Positions 22,939 through 36,200 of a stretch of DNA of 64,000 nt are shown one piece after another. The translations under genes and the position numbers were made by a program. The stretch is taken from assembly GCA_000708835.1 (NCBI GenBank), contig DF236955.1, positions 399,435 through 463,434 of the forward strand, written 5' to 3'. How positions within the stretch are numbered: the stretch's first letter is position 1; every line of letters starts with the position of its first letter. The stretch is from Klebsormidium nitens (taxonomy: Eukaryota; Streptophyta; Klebsormidiophyceae; Klebsormidiales; Klebsormidiaceae). The notes under the pieces are model-generated. The model did no database searches and had not been told where the DNA came from. It worked only from the letters and a program-made list of their open reading frames with translations.

Positions 22939-25900
22939 TCATTGGGGGGTGTACAACGCGACTGCTGCCGCGGCCGCGTTCAGCCAGGCGGCGGCCGCCT
23001 TGGCCCCCGGGTCGGGAACCTGGCTCAGCACTTCGGGGGGCACGTAGCTCGAGCGGCCGGCCTGGATGGAGAAGAACAAAAGTGAAACACCTGACTGGGT
23101 ACCGTGGAAATATGCGTAAGATTCTGACGGTGCTCACATTTGAGCACCATGAAGGGCGGCACGGATGATACAGAAGGATTTCAGCCGATCTGCTGACAGA
23201 TGCAAAGCAGCCGAGGAACCGAGAAGCACTCCGGAGCAGAAAGTCGTTGACCTAGGGTCTATGCTCTTATATTGCATGCGGTCAAATAAAGTCACCCCGT
23301 GTTGTTTGTTGCCCCTCTTAAAGATGTCACGGCGATCACTTGGGGCCCCCGTCTCTGTGTTGGCCCAATGACGAGAAGCGCAGGAGCGTGCGCATTGCTG
23401 ACCCCTTTCTTTTCAAAAGGGGTTTTAGTGTTTCCAAATTTTAGGGGTTTTTGGGGTTTTTAGTTTAGAACAGTGGAGCTCACCAGCGCAACCATTTTAA
23501 GGGTCTCCTCGGCGCCAGCAGCCGCGGCGTGGGCGGCGGCCACGAAGGCGTCCCCAGGACTCTCCCGTGACTGCAACCGCTGCGAGCAGAGCAAAAATAC
23601 GGTTCGTCTGACGCCCAAACAAGCAATCCGTTTTACGCTCGAGCGAGAGGGAGGCAATGAACGCGACCGAATTCCAAGTGAGAAAGGGAGCGCTTCAAGA
23701 GTCCTCAGCAACGCTTTGCCGGTTCTATGTCCAAAACCAGCGTTCCAATGGCTCTTTCACTCGCGAAACAGATGCGAACAACATTGACTGAACTTCTTTA
23801 CAAAACTCGCAACATGATGTGGATAACGCGGCAACAGTTTGTCACGCAGACTTCCGCTCCGCGGCGACGTTCCCTCCTTCCACGTGGCACGCTTACCTTG
23901 GTGAGGGTTTTGGATGCGGGCAGCAGGGCGTCGAGCATCGTCCGGTAGCCGGCCGCCGCGCCGCCGTACTTGGAGACGGAGCTCACGGCGGCCTCGAACG
24001 CAGCAGCCCCTGAAGCAGAGGAAGCAGATCAAGTTTTGGCTTGAGATACAGCCAGGTTGAGATGGGTCAGTCTCTTGGGGACGGATGGGGTTATTTCGGG
24101 TGTTTTGGTTGGGTACAGCGAGGAACGCGTGAGTTTTAGCTTTAGGATTTTATATCAGTGCGTTTTCTCGTTTAATTTGTGTTTCAACATGGCTTGAGTC
24201 GACCGAAAATCGAGACTTGGCTGAAGCAGCAGGCCAATCCTCACGGATTGCACCACTCCCAGAGTCTGCGTTAGACCTGTTCTTGCAGGGACGGCTTCTT
24301 TGGGTAGCTTGCGGTAGAAAAGTCAGATGGGCAGCTCTTTCAACAGGGAAGCTTCAAAGAAAGTGCAGGAAGTCAATGAGTCCGGGCTCACAGTCTAGCG
24401 GCGACGGCGAGCTTGTGCCGCGGAGAGAGGCGTAGGCGGCGCGGCAGAAGACGTCGTACCTGCGGGGGAGCTTTCGGGGTCAGCTTCGGTAAGAAGAAGC
24501 ATAGGAAGTGCGCGAGACAACGCTGCGAAGCTGTTGGTTTTCAAATTCTAATCACAGAGACGCCGACACTACCAAGTTGCGGACCGTCAATGGGTTGGAA
24601 GGGTGGCGAAGGGAGATAGTCCGGACACTTGCAGTTGAAAGCACGGGCAAAATCTTTGTGGATCTAGGGGGCCGGGCTTACAAGACTCCAATAGTGCCCC
24701 CCATTGCATGCCGCACTGACGCGCCAACCTCCTTCACCGTCTCAGCCGCATCGTTCAGTGGATACCTGCAGCACAAGACAATCGGTTTTCCGTCGCACTT
24801 GGAACACCAAACGCTTGCCCGAGCTATTTCGAGCATCAAGCTCGAGAGAGCTGTAGTCTTCGCTTGTGACTTCTCGGAAGACAGCGTGGCAGCCCAATCT
24901 CTCGTGTAAGGGTCAACCGAAGCAGTTCGTAGCTTTTCTGTAGAGCTCAAACTGGACAGACCGATTCTGGGCTGGCCCGTTCTATATCCTTTTATTCAAG
25001 AAGTCGGTGCTCTGCCAGATGCACTTAGATGCTCAATCGCTGCCATGTCGATCGCATGTATGTACGCGGGTGCGGCTCACAAATTCCTTTCCAGAGTAAA
25101 CGATAATAGCAGCCAAGCAGTCGTTTTCAACAAGGAAACTGTCAGAAGAATTAAGAGTGACTGTGCCTATGATGATTTAAAAGTCGCAGGAACGAAAGGC
25201 CGGTTGATTACGGGAGCGCATACCTGTGCCAAATGTCGTCCAGTACTGCTGCCGCCCCCTTCCGCATCTGCACTTGGGACATCCGGCGGTCAACCTCCGC
25301 TATGCGACCAGCCACTTCAACATACTCGGAAGATTGAGCCAGCTCGGAAACAACCGACCGTGACAACACGGCCCCAGTACGTGATGGAAATCCGAGAATA
25401 TGTGTTGAAGCAATAGCCGGCCACATTCAAGCACGTGAGGCCCTAGAGGGGTCAGATGTTCAGCTATGCCCTGAGATATTCAATAAGCCGGGATAGCGTC
25501 GAACCTCTCAGACGTCAGACGAACAGACCACATTTTAATCCTCGCACCTCAGCAACAGGACCTCAGCCCAAAGCCTCAGTTTACGAGTCCTAAGCCTTCT
25601 CATTCAATCCTCGATCTCGAGTCTGTTGAGTCAGTGAGCAGTAAGCCCAGTAAAGGTTGCATGGACGCGCAGGTACTTGGAAGCGGGCGCGGTTACCAGG
25701 CACGAGATGTTCAACAACGCGCTTATTCGTGACTAGGAAAACAATCTTGTCTTACCAAGAAAAAGAATCTTTGACCCTTCCCGCCCTTACCGAGGTGCCG
25801 CAGTCGCCGTCCCCCGTGCGCGCGTCCCACTCGTTGAGCTGCTGCTCCATGTCCACCAGCGCCTCCGCGCCCGCCCGGATCGCCGCTTCTAGCAGGCGCC

Positions 25901-28900
25901 CCGACTCGCTCAGCTCCGCGGGGCGCGAGGGAGCCTGCACAATATGAGAAAAGACATCGCTGGAGAGAGCATTTCGAGTTCAACCAGGCGCCCCTATAAG
26001 ACATGACAGAAGCTCATTTTCCTGACTGGCTCAGTCAGCAGGGCACAAAGGGCTTGCTGACGGAGAGGAAAGGCGGTATCCCCCCGCTCGACAGGCTGAA
26101 TGTTACTGTGGGAAAAAAGGTGATGACTTGTATCAACATGCACTCTTGGGTGCTGTATGTGAAAAAGAGCAACTAGATTGAAGAGATGGTTTGATGGGGC
26201 CAGGCCCGCCGCCTTGCCAGTCTTTCATAATGGCATAGGATGCTGCTCATCCGTTCAGACGAAAAGGGTTCGTTTGATGACTACGTCTCATAGATTGGGA
26301 GTTGTGGCTCACGGTTTCGTTGGTGGGGTTGGAGGGCATGGGGACGGGCACGCTGATCATGGGGCGCGGCCCCCCTGCGCATGAGGGCCAGGCCGGGGCG
26401 CGGGTGGGAGCGTCCAGGCGCTGCAGGATGCGGTCGGTAACGCGCAGGACCGACAGCGACATGCCTGCAACAGAACGAAATGGAGGGTTTAAGCAATGGC
26501 GAAGCTGAGTCCATCGTGTAGTCGCTGTGCGAGACTTTAGGCTGTGAGAGGACGAGAGAACTACGGGGTTGCATTGGACCAGAGTATATAACCCCGGTTC
26601 CGTCTAAGACGAGTCCTTCATATCAGCAGACTTGCAAGCAACAGACTGCCTCACGTTTCAAGATCCGGACAGTCCCATTCGGCTTAAGCGGCCAGCTTCG
26701 TCCGAACGAATGCTCATACGGTTGCTTCAGGGCTTGTGTGAAAGGAGCAGCTTGTGTCAGAAGTCCGCATGAGTTTACTGCAGCGACCAGGGCGCATTCC
26801 CATCTCACCCGCCATGTCCAGGGAGGTCATGAAGGAGCCGGTGTAAACGCGCTCCACTGCGAGCCCGTACTCCACCTGTAGCGTCGCCACCGCCTTGCCC
26901 GCCGCAATCAGCAGCTCCATCTGAGGCGTGGCGCCCAGCCTGCGACACGGGGGTGGGGGACGTTACCAATCACGAGCGCTCGACGGGTTGCGTCTCCGTC
27001 TCGGCTTTAATCAGTCACTTCGTTCTGGCGACCCCAATGCAGTGTTCAGAACTCAGGCACCAAAGTAACTACGATGATAGGGTTTGCCACCGCTGTCTCA
27101 GCAACAACATGTATAGCAGACGTCTCCTTCCAACGATTGAACGAGTAACAAATGTGGAAAACGGCCGACCTGCTTTGCTAAAGGAATGTAGAAAGCCACT
27201 GCAGAAACCTCTAAACTGGCCCCGAACCACGGTGGATAATAGAAGGACTCTATATCCACTCTCGATTGTAATAAAATTATGAGGAAGCCCACGATGTGAA
27301 AATGGGCATTGAATGAAAAGTTTGCTGTCAGATAGGGCGAGCCGTCCAGCCTGGCAAGCAGTGGGGCTCGAAACCCTCGTCAAATCGACAAGAGCAGCCA
27401 CTCCTCACCCGTTGACCATAAGCACAACACGTTCCCCTCGGTCGATCTTGAGATACTGCGTCTCCTGCAGCGGATGAGCAACGGGAATGAGTGACGAGAG
27501 AACTTTCCGCTAGAGCAGGTCCGTTGCCTTTACAGTGTGACAGGCTGGACACTCGCGTCAATACTTGCGGATTCCCTGTCCATTATTCCGGTCGGCTGAA
27601 GAGATGTGCCAGGAAAGAGCCCCTGCAAAGATCGACCCATAACTGGCGAAAAGAATGTGTCAGGAATATCGAATTCACTGCATATACTGCCTTGAACCTT
27701 TGATGGCCTCTGGTTTCCACTGCGTCCAATCGTGCAATGAGCAGTCGGCCCTAACGGCGTTCAGCAAATTTTTTGAAACGTACGCTCGGAGAAATAATTG
27801 TAAAGGGGCTTTCCCATTGAAGAGAACCTAAGACTTCAGTCTGCCCTTCTTAAGGCTAGAAAGGCCAGCCTGACGGGTTCACAATCGTTCGTTCCACCGT
27901 TCGAGAAAACACAGTAAATCAGTCATTTAGGCTTATAGGTCAAACGCAAGTGTGGAGCAGCGCTCACAGCATGGTCAAGATGAGAATGCACATCGACGAG
28001 AAACGACATGGCGCCTCACCGGGTCAAGGATCTTTTGCAGGACGTGGCTGACGATCGCATCCACGGGCTGCACGTCAGCGACAGCGGCGCCGGGCTCCCC
28101 GTGCTGCAGCCACCCAAACGGGGGTCCGTTACATCCGGTCAAACTTTCACGTTTGCAGATCCTAAGAACTTCCGTCCTCGTCTCATATCGTCCGAAGTGT
28201 ACGTTCTCGAGCGTTGTAGAATATAGCGCCTGGTCCCAGGTTAAGCGGCCGAAGAAGAAAGGACAAGCATGCTCCTCAACTGGCGGACTACTAGGATGCC
28301 CGCCCAGGGTTAGTCCCAAACAATCAACGTAAAGGTCAAACGCGTTGCGCGAAGTTGATCTGCAATGCGTCGTCTCACCTGGCATACGCTGATCTGCCGT
28401 GCACTCGTACTATCCTACCGTTAGGAAGAGTGGGCTAAAAAGGAAGAAGAGACTTCAGAGATCAGACTAATTCGGTAACCGCAAACAGCTGCCTTTGGCA
28501 TTGCCAGCAAGCCACGTGTCTCAATCTTGAACTAGAGCGGCGGCTCACGATGCCTAGGCCCAATTCCATCTTGCCCGCCCCCAGCCGGTCCGAGGGAGTC
28601 GCTCCAGGCAGCGTGCAGACCATGAGCGCCACCCCCATGGTGCCGACAGCCCCCGCCACGCTCTGCGCTTCCGCCAAAACGTCCCCCAGGCTCTTGCCCT
28701 CCGCGGCAGCTGCTCCGGCGACCTAGCGAGGGGAAAAGCAAAACCTGGACGTCAGACTCTCGCGAAGCCTGGCGTTTAAGCCTTTGCCGATAGGCTGACA
28801 ACTTCTGGCCACCTGGCGAGGGGAAGAGGAAAACCTGGACGTCACATACGAAGTCTTCCGGAAGCCTGGCGTTTTGGCCTTTGCCGACGGGCTGAAAGCT

Positions 28901-31900
28901 CCTGGTCAACTGGGATAAGAACAACGGCATCCACGGATTTATAACGAGTTCAAAGAGACTTTGCACGGTTATCAGTTGCTCCTACATCAAGTCAACCTGG
29001 CTTTGTCACGGGCGGATTTGTTGTGTGCTCCAAGCCGCAGGCCTTCATTGAAAGACGTGGACAGCTGTCAAGGAGTGCTGCCCGAAGCAGCCTCTGTCCT
29101 GGGACACCGCAGAAGTATCAAAAAGACTGCAACGCTTCTGAAGCCGAACCGGGCTGCTATTACCTTGTGCACGAAGAGCGTGCCGGCGAGACCTCTCCGG
29201 CCGGCCAAGCCGCGGGGCGGGGGCAGCGCGCAGTCGTCGCCCACAATCACCATCTGCGAAACAGCAGAGACAAATGAGTTTGCGGAGATAGGCACATCCC
29301 CGACCGTGCTTCCACTCCCTCAACCACATCACTGACTCGTTGAACAGCTCACAGAAACAGGGCGGTGAAGAGCCGGCAGGCATCTCCTTCAGAGCGACGA
29401 AGTCCCTGTCTGGACACTACACGTTGCCATAGTAAAGCATTGTGATTTTGCAGATTTGCGCGGGGTCAGTCACCTCGACTTTGTAGCCCTCCGCCTTGGC
29501 CTGCTCCGCTGCCAGCCCGAAGTTGAGCCGATCGCCCGTGTAGTTCTGCGAGCAGACGCTAAGGGACATGAACGGCCGTGCAGGAAAATCGGACAGTTGC
29601 AAATTCTTCAGTTGGAGGACAACTGTCTACGTCGAACTCGGGATTAGTAACCATAGTTCCTAGCACCTTTCTCTGTGAGAGGACTGAAAGTTTCACCTTC
29701 CTCGCTGTGGACGGTTCGATCGTCGGAAGGGGACATTGGACGGTTGAGCAGTCGTGCAGCGAATGCTTGATCAGAGAGTTGGGTGCTTGATCTGACACAT
29801 GTAGCTTTTAACAAGGACTGACACGTTCCTTTCGACAGAACAACCTGCCAATACCATTGGCCATGTCAGTCGAAGAGCTGCCATACGTCTCACAGCCGAA
29901 AACGCTCATGACATCCATAAGGCCTTTCTGACAGAGTGGTCGTGTGAGCTTCTAATATCCTGAGCTGACGATTGCAACGAGGCGGGATCAGGTAACTTCG
30001 GTGATTCTTCCAGATGAGATGCTGCTTGTACACCTGCCGCATTGTGCCAAATGGCTTCGCAAGTCGACAAGCTCGATTCCCGATCGGGTCTCACCTTGAC
30101 AATCAAGAGGCACCCTGGTGCTCCCGTCACAGCACGAATGGCCTGCAAAAGGAGACAAGGATGCCGCTATCTTGACGGTTCCAGTTGCTCCGCGTTTTGT
30201 CGAAGTCGGAACAGAACAGGTTTTCACATCTGCTGACCAAATCGGCGGACTGCAAAGTTCGACAGGACCCACATCGAATCACTTTAGCGGTGTTCTGATC
30301 GGAAGGTGGGGAGCGGGTCAATCATCGTGAACTTACTCACGTGACCCTTGATCAGTCAATTACGGCTCGTAACGTATATTACTGTTTGAGGATTCCAAAG
30401 TGGCATCTTTACTGTAGTAGGTTACACTATGTCTCCTGTGTATATTCGATGTGGCAATCTGGGGCTTCGGCTTAGGAGCACTCACCGCCAGCACTGCGGC
30501 CACAGTGGGCGATGCAAAGATGTCGCCGCATACTGCTGCCGTGAGCATCCCTTGCCCCACGTAACCTGCGTGCGCCGGCTCGTGACCACTGCCTCCCCCT
30601 ACAGCCACAAGCAATTCCAATCAAAATACGGATCAACAAAGGGACTGAAAACTAACAAGGCTAGCAACAGCTAGTCCATCCTTCGTGCTCTTTCCCAGCC
30701 GTGAATTTGGGCGAAAGCCTTGTAAGGGCTCTTGTACGTCATTTTCGGCGGAGCTGCCACTGCCTGTTTGTCCAATCGCGTCCAGCTCTGTGATAGAAGA
30801 TTCTTCAAGGAAATTGCTTCTGTCATGCCCTGAAACCGTCAAAAAGCAAGCTCCAGCTCGCGCAAGTGTCCTATAGACTGCCACCAAATTTGCCTGTTAC
30901 AAAATGAAATCTATATCAAAATTGGAATCTATAACCGTCAACGAACAAGCACCGAAGCTACCAACTCATAAGGGAACTGGTCAATCTGATCTCAAAAGTG
31001 TACAGATGGTAGACTTTCCACCAGCTGTAGCCGCGCCAGAACCATGACACTGGGCAAAGTTCACCCGCTAAGATCAATGCCCCTTAAACCCACCGTGGTC
31101 GGTTGGCTTGTGTCCGAAACGAATTGCTTGGAACATCCCAGTAGAGAGACCCTCGCTTATCTATCCTGAGATGATCTCTTTGAGAACCTGTTCTGACCTG
31201 ATATGACGGCCACTCTGTTGTACGTGCCCCTGGACACATCAGTACGAAGCACAACTTTGACCTGCGAGTGCAGTGGCTCTCAGAAATTCAGTGCCTGTCA
31301 CATTGATTACTAATGCTGGCCTCTAAATCAGATAGGTGATGAGGCGTATACATCAGCATCGCTGTGTGGGGGCACGTTTTTAAACATATGCAGGATTGAC
31401 ACAGGCAACGTTGCAATTCGTCACAATGCTAGACAGAGCCTCTCGTTCCAGAAAGAGTCCTACGACCACTAAATATTTTTGGCCTGCTTCAATCTGGACT
31501 CAAGTTGGTCATTCGATCGAAAGCTCCAGCTATCATCCAAGTATTACCATTCCGCACCTCTCTGTACCCTCTCTTGGCCTTCCCGCCCGACATCAAGCAA
31601 ACAGCTAAGTGATCACACGGGAAAAAGAGATTCCCAATGTCTACACTCACCTCTGGAAAGCCGTCAAGGCGTTGCAAGCCCTGAAACGTCTCCACCATGC
31701 CGTCAATCATCTCTGTGACACAGTCTGCGAATACAAAGCCACCGTAAGGTCGTCATACATCTTCATCTACCAAGAACCACCAGACACTGATGTGACAGCG
31801 CCCAAGGCAACTGCGCTGGCGGACAAGTGGGCCAAAAAGAGTGCCCACAAGGCTACTTATGAGCACTCAGCTTTCATGGCTTCCAAACCGTTGGAAGTAC

Positions 31901-32337
31901 TTCGCTACATTTGGGTGCATGGGTGAGGCCACATCCATGGCATATCTCCAACTGTTGTGGAGCACAGCGCCAAGCACAACCATGCATCTTGGATTGATTT
32001 GGCATGTACGTTCTTGATCAACGACACAAACGTGTGCACATTCCACGCGCGACGAACAACTTAGAATTAACCGGCACAATCCAAAGGCAGGGGCCAAAGT
32101 AGCCAACTAGGAGCAGGCGGTGGGCTCACCGCTGACGTCGTTGATGAATTTCTTCGACGCTCCCGACAGCGACAGCGGCGCCATGGGCGACCGAGGGCTG
32201 AGTGAAATCTTGGCGGGCGACTGGGGCACATGATTGCCGGGCATGCCCAGGGCAGCCAACCGGGGGGACTCAAAGGGGCTGCGCCCGCCTTGGGGAGTCC
32301 TCCCAACCTGGCCCTGGGGACTGTTTGGAGGGAACAT
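22939..32337 (-). CDS. DAK: Dihydroxyacetone/triose kinase (DAK1-DAK2 fusion; FMN-cyclase family)
   Basis: Nineteen exons, all in phase: 32337-32130, 31724-31651, 31261-31198, 30598-30486, 30142-30095, 29545-29474, 29253-29164, 28722-28549, 28103-28020, 27464-27409, 26939-26809, 26464-26313, 25934-25791, 25267-25224, 24765-24682, 24459-24392, 24009-23897, 23570-23484 and 23061-22939. The product is about 642 aa. DAK1 (about 70-400) has the [12 protein letters not shown] loop, [17 protein letters not shown], and the substrate-binding His in GLGIHGEPG (about residue 282). A linker follows, then DAK2 (about 423-642) with the ATP-site GDGDCGTS and the terminal PDPGA motif. The enzyme phosphorylates dihydroxyacetone and glyceraldehyde; the animal homologue also releases cyclic FMN from FAD. 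The N-terminus has a 45-50-residue Pro/Ser-rich extension absent from human TKFC, possibly a targeting peptide or leader. The usual GG[ST]SG of DAK2 reads GGTIG here (Ile about 510). Confidence 0.95.
28721..28905. repeat. Degenerate ~90-bp tandem duplication at the exon 8 splice site of the DAK gene
   Basis: Copy 1 is about 28721-28810 and copy 2 about 28811-28905. Shared blocks are the gcgaggggaa start, aaacctggacgtca, aagcctggcgttt and cctttgccga followed by a gggctga-like end. Copy 1 begins with the real 3' splice site of exon 8 (cgctag on the minus strand); copy 2 offers a second candidate acceptor (cgccag). Confidence 0.8.
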
Positions 32338-33242
32338 GCTGGCTAAACTTCAACCTTGGCCGCTACTCTTGCAAGAGTTTCTTGGCTGCGTCACTGTTGT
32401 GTCCACATACTGACCCTATGTGACCTGTTGCTCAGTCTCGCGGTGGTGGGCAGTTGTCCGCTTCAAGCTGTGCGCTTTTTGCTCTGACTGACTGCAGGGT
32501 AGGCTCAACAGCAGGTGGTGTCAGCGTCCAAGCGCTGCTACTTTCGTGCACGCTTTTTCAGAGCTAGGCCTGCATTGCGGGATGGGAGGACACAATGCAT
32601 CGAGGATGAAGCCAACCTGACCCTAAGAGATGTGAAGGCCTCAAGATGTCGATACCAACGTGGCACCTCTGTTAGAAGCAGAAGCCGTGTAGCCGATGCA
32701 CGACGCCCTACAGCAGATTCCCTAGCTCAGGTGCATTTGATTACCCCACCTTTCTGACCACCTTCGAAGCATCTGTATGCGGCTCAGCACTTCATTAATG
32801 CAAGCTGCGAAATGTGGGCAGCCTGAGGACGCCGCCCTTTCCAGCTGCGTAGCGTCACGTATCGTCTTGGGACTGGTGGTACGTACGTCTAGGCGCTCAG
32901 AAATCCAGGCAGAAGCATTGACTAAGACATTTTGAATGAGACAAGAAGACGTCTGCTCAGACTCAGAGTTATGTGCCACCTGTGCTGGCATCTGTTGAGC
33001 GGATAATTGAGACGTGCTTGAGACCTGCTGATGTCAGAGGAGCCATCTGCTGACTGGGCGGAATCCGTTTGCGATCTTCGGAATCTTGCATCACATGAAC
33101 GAGCGGAATCTAGTATTCAAACACGTGTCGCTACAGGTCAATAGTAAGCGCGCGCGCGTCGAAACCACCACTCGCGCGTAAACTTAGGACTAACCTAAAT
33201 TTCCTAGACCTCAAGTTGCACAGCCATGTGCAGACTCAATTG
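32338..33242. other. Divergent promoter region
   Basis: About 0.9 kb lies between the DAK gene (minus) and the DUF255 gene (plus), so it probably holds both promoters. An alternating purine-pyrimidine run (gcgcgcgcg) is at about 33149-33157. No coding frame is convincing. Confidence 0.5.
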
Positions 33243-36200
33243 ATGAACAATGAACATGGTGCATGTCCAATGCGAGCAAGTTGTTGGAACGCGTCAACAA
33301 TCAAGATGCTCTCTGCTTGCGCCCTTCACGAGACGCCCTGCTTGTCTTCCCTCTTGTCGAAGCTGGTGAATCGGAATCGCCTCCCCAAAGCTCTGCGATC
33401 GGTGCCTCCCCTCGCTGCCCGGCGTCACCTTGCATCCATCCCCCTGAACTCCCAAGCAATCCAGGCCCCCCTTTCAGAACAAGTTTCGAGGCCCAGCTCA
33501 ATCTGTAAACGTCCTTATTTCCAGCCGCCTTCCCTGTCTGGAAGGCTTGATTTCTGTGGCAGTAACTTGGGTCTGCGCAGTCAGAAAACAATTCACTGCT
33601 TAGGAAGAGACCGGCAAATTGTTGGACTTCGGAGTATGGCGACAACCAGTGCAGGATTGGCAGGGGCTGCGAATGCAGAAAGCTCGCAGCACAAGCACAC
33701 AAACCGGCTTGCAAAGGAAGAGAGCCCATACCTGCTCCAGCATGCGCATAACCCAGGTGGGTTAGCCCACCACCATTCGATCAGCGCACCTCTGCCTCTG
33801 AAACGAATTCTCTTACCCATCTTTTGACGAAGAAATGCTACAAAAGAGCCATTGTGATGGTGCAGTTCCCTGAAGGTTGTCTGCTCGCATCAAGGTGCGG
33901 GCACAAATGCTTGCTTGAAGAATTGGGATCTATTAATTAGAGAACATCCATGTGCAGTGGACTGGTACCCATGGGGCGAGGAGGCATTCGCCAAGGCAAA
34001 GGCGGAGAAGAAGCCCATCTTTCTGTCTGTGGGCTACAGCACATGCCACTGGTGAGCACTGGGCCCACATCTGATGAATGTTTGTCATGCCAATAGATTT
34101 TCATCATGCTAACACCATGCGTAGAATTTTTGGAAAAACGTCAGATGATTGCATGCTATTGTGTCATGGCCGTTCCGCAAGTATATTTCAACATTGTATC
34201 AAACTTCTTTGTGACTTGCATGATCCTTATCAGTATTACTGTGGTCGGAGAGGCTTGGAGGGGGGCGATGGGGTGGTGGTGCAGCTACATTTGATCGGTA
34301 GTATCTGTCCTTTGAGATTCAAATCTACATAAAGGCAAGGGTTAGTGATAAGGCACCCTTTTGAAGATGTTTGAAGGCTTGTAGTTCTTAGGTGCATGTG
34401 AAACTTTCTCCACATGCACTTACCAGATGGATACAGAACATGGTTGCTTGCATGTCAATGGAGGGGGCGCATGCGCTTCTGAATTATCCTTTTCTGAAGA
34501 AGGTTTTGATTCAAGCTGAGAACTTGACAGGCACCGACAAACGGGCATCAACACCAGAACCTCTCAGATGGTCTAGGCCCCTTCCAATCAGAACACTGAA
34601 AAGCGCCCCCTGATGTTTCAATGACAGGTGTCATGTGATGGAGCATGAGTCGTTTGAGAGCGAGGAAGTGGCGGCAATCATGAACGCCGACTTTGTCAAC
34701 ATCAAGGTCGACCGCGAGGAGCGTCCTGACGTCGACAAAGTGTACATGACATACGTGCAAGCCACGGGCACTGGAGGGGGGTGGCCCATGAGTGTGTTTC
34801 TGACCCCCGATCTGGTGCCGTTCTTTGGCGGTACATACTTTCCTCCTAGCGACTCGTTTGGGCGGCCAGGCTTTAAGTCCATGCTGAGGTGAGGAGGGGC
34901 CCATTGTGTGGGTACTGCTGAGTTGAGAAGAGAAGGCTCTCCGCGCAAAGTCAACCCACACGTTTTTGTCACTTTTGGGTTTGAACAAAATTGTCCCTGT
35001 GGCAACTCATTGGAGTTGCGGTTTCGTGTTTACTGTTCAAAGAAGACTGATATTCACGCACAGATTGCTGCGGCATCTCCAATCTGCAAAGCCCATACAT
35101 CCCTTTTGGCAGGTATGTATACCGCTGCCACAATGATTGGAAGACCTTGGTCTGAAAGGCAAGAGAAGCCTCTTCACCCCACCTCATGCGAACCTACATG
35201 ATCGTCTCTACATTGCGTTAATTCTCAAGGGATCTCACTAACCCACGGCGCCCTTTTGCAGACGCATCAAGGAGGTGTGGGACACCCGGCAGAGCGACCT
35301 GGTGGAGAGCGGTGCGAGCGCGATGGCGCAGCTTGCCGAGGCGACTGAGAACGTGGCCAGCTCGCAGGAGTTCCAGGTTGCCACGGCGCAGCAGATTGTC
35401 GCCAAGGGTGCAGAAGATGTGGGTGTCGATGCGCAGAAGACCCTTTGTTCTTGAGAGGATGTGATTGGCTGGTTGAACGACCGAAAGTGTTTGTGCCTTC
35501 TGAATGGGATCGTATGCCCACAGCAATGACGAGTAACTGACAGTGTTTGTGATCTCCTGAACGGGATGTTTCAGGCCCACAACAATGATGGGCTCGCTCA
35601 TCCTTATTTGCTGTGCCACAATCTTCGTTTCTCTGCGGTTACACCTCCGATCTGCGAGAGTTGACAGCAGCCGGGCTTCAAGAGAGCATTTGAGTATGTC
35701 AAGGTTCCTATCCGTCTGCTCTTTGATAGGGTCACGTCAACATTGTAAAAAGACGACCTGCGATTCGGCTTCGTGGAATTGCCCCATTGGCAAATCATGG
35801 ATTGTGATATTCCCGATAGGATTAAGGCCCCAATCTACATCACGCTCGGGTGTTCAAACTGCCGAACTTAACATGGCGTCAACTTCCGTGCAACTTGGTG
35901 GATTTTTTTTTTAAAGGCTAGAGTCAGCCGGACGTTGAGTGTGCGAACCTGGCCTTGGGCAGCTTTTGGACGGCAGAAATCTTGTTCATTATTTCTACGA
36001 AGCCACAGGTTGCCCGCTACCTTCGTCACCAGACGATTGCCTCGATCGACCACACCCTTCTTTGGTCTTCAAACTTATGTTGCTTTCTTCAACTCCAAAC
36101 CCTTCTTTCCAACCCGTCCGTGAGCTCAAAGCCCCCACGTTCTCCATGCCCAAAGTCTTGCAGTTTTAAAGATTACCCTCCTCTCGGTCCGATTGCAGCT

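Noticed and set aside
23400-23465. Telo-box-like ttttaggggtttttgggg run
   Set aside because: It lies inside a DAK intron and is a G/T-rich low-complexity run, not a promoter-positioned telo-box.
29988-30272. 94-codon frame overlapping DAK exon 5 on the minus strand
   Set aside because: It is the wrong frame; the DAK reading ([16 protein letters not shown]) lies in another frame with correct splice sites.
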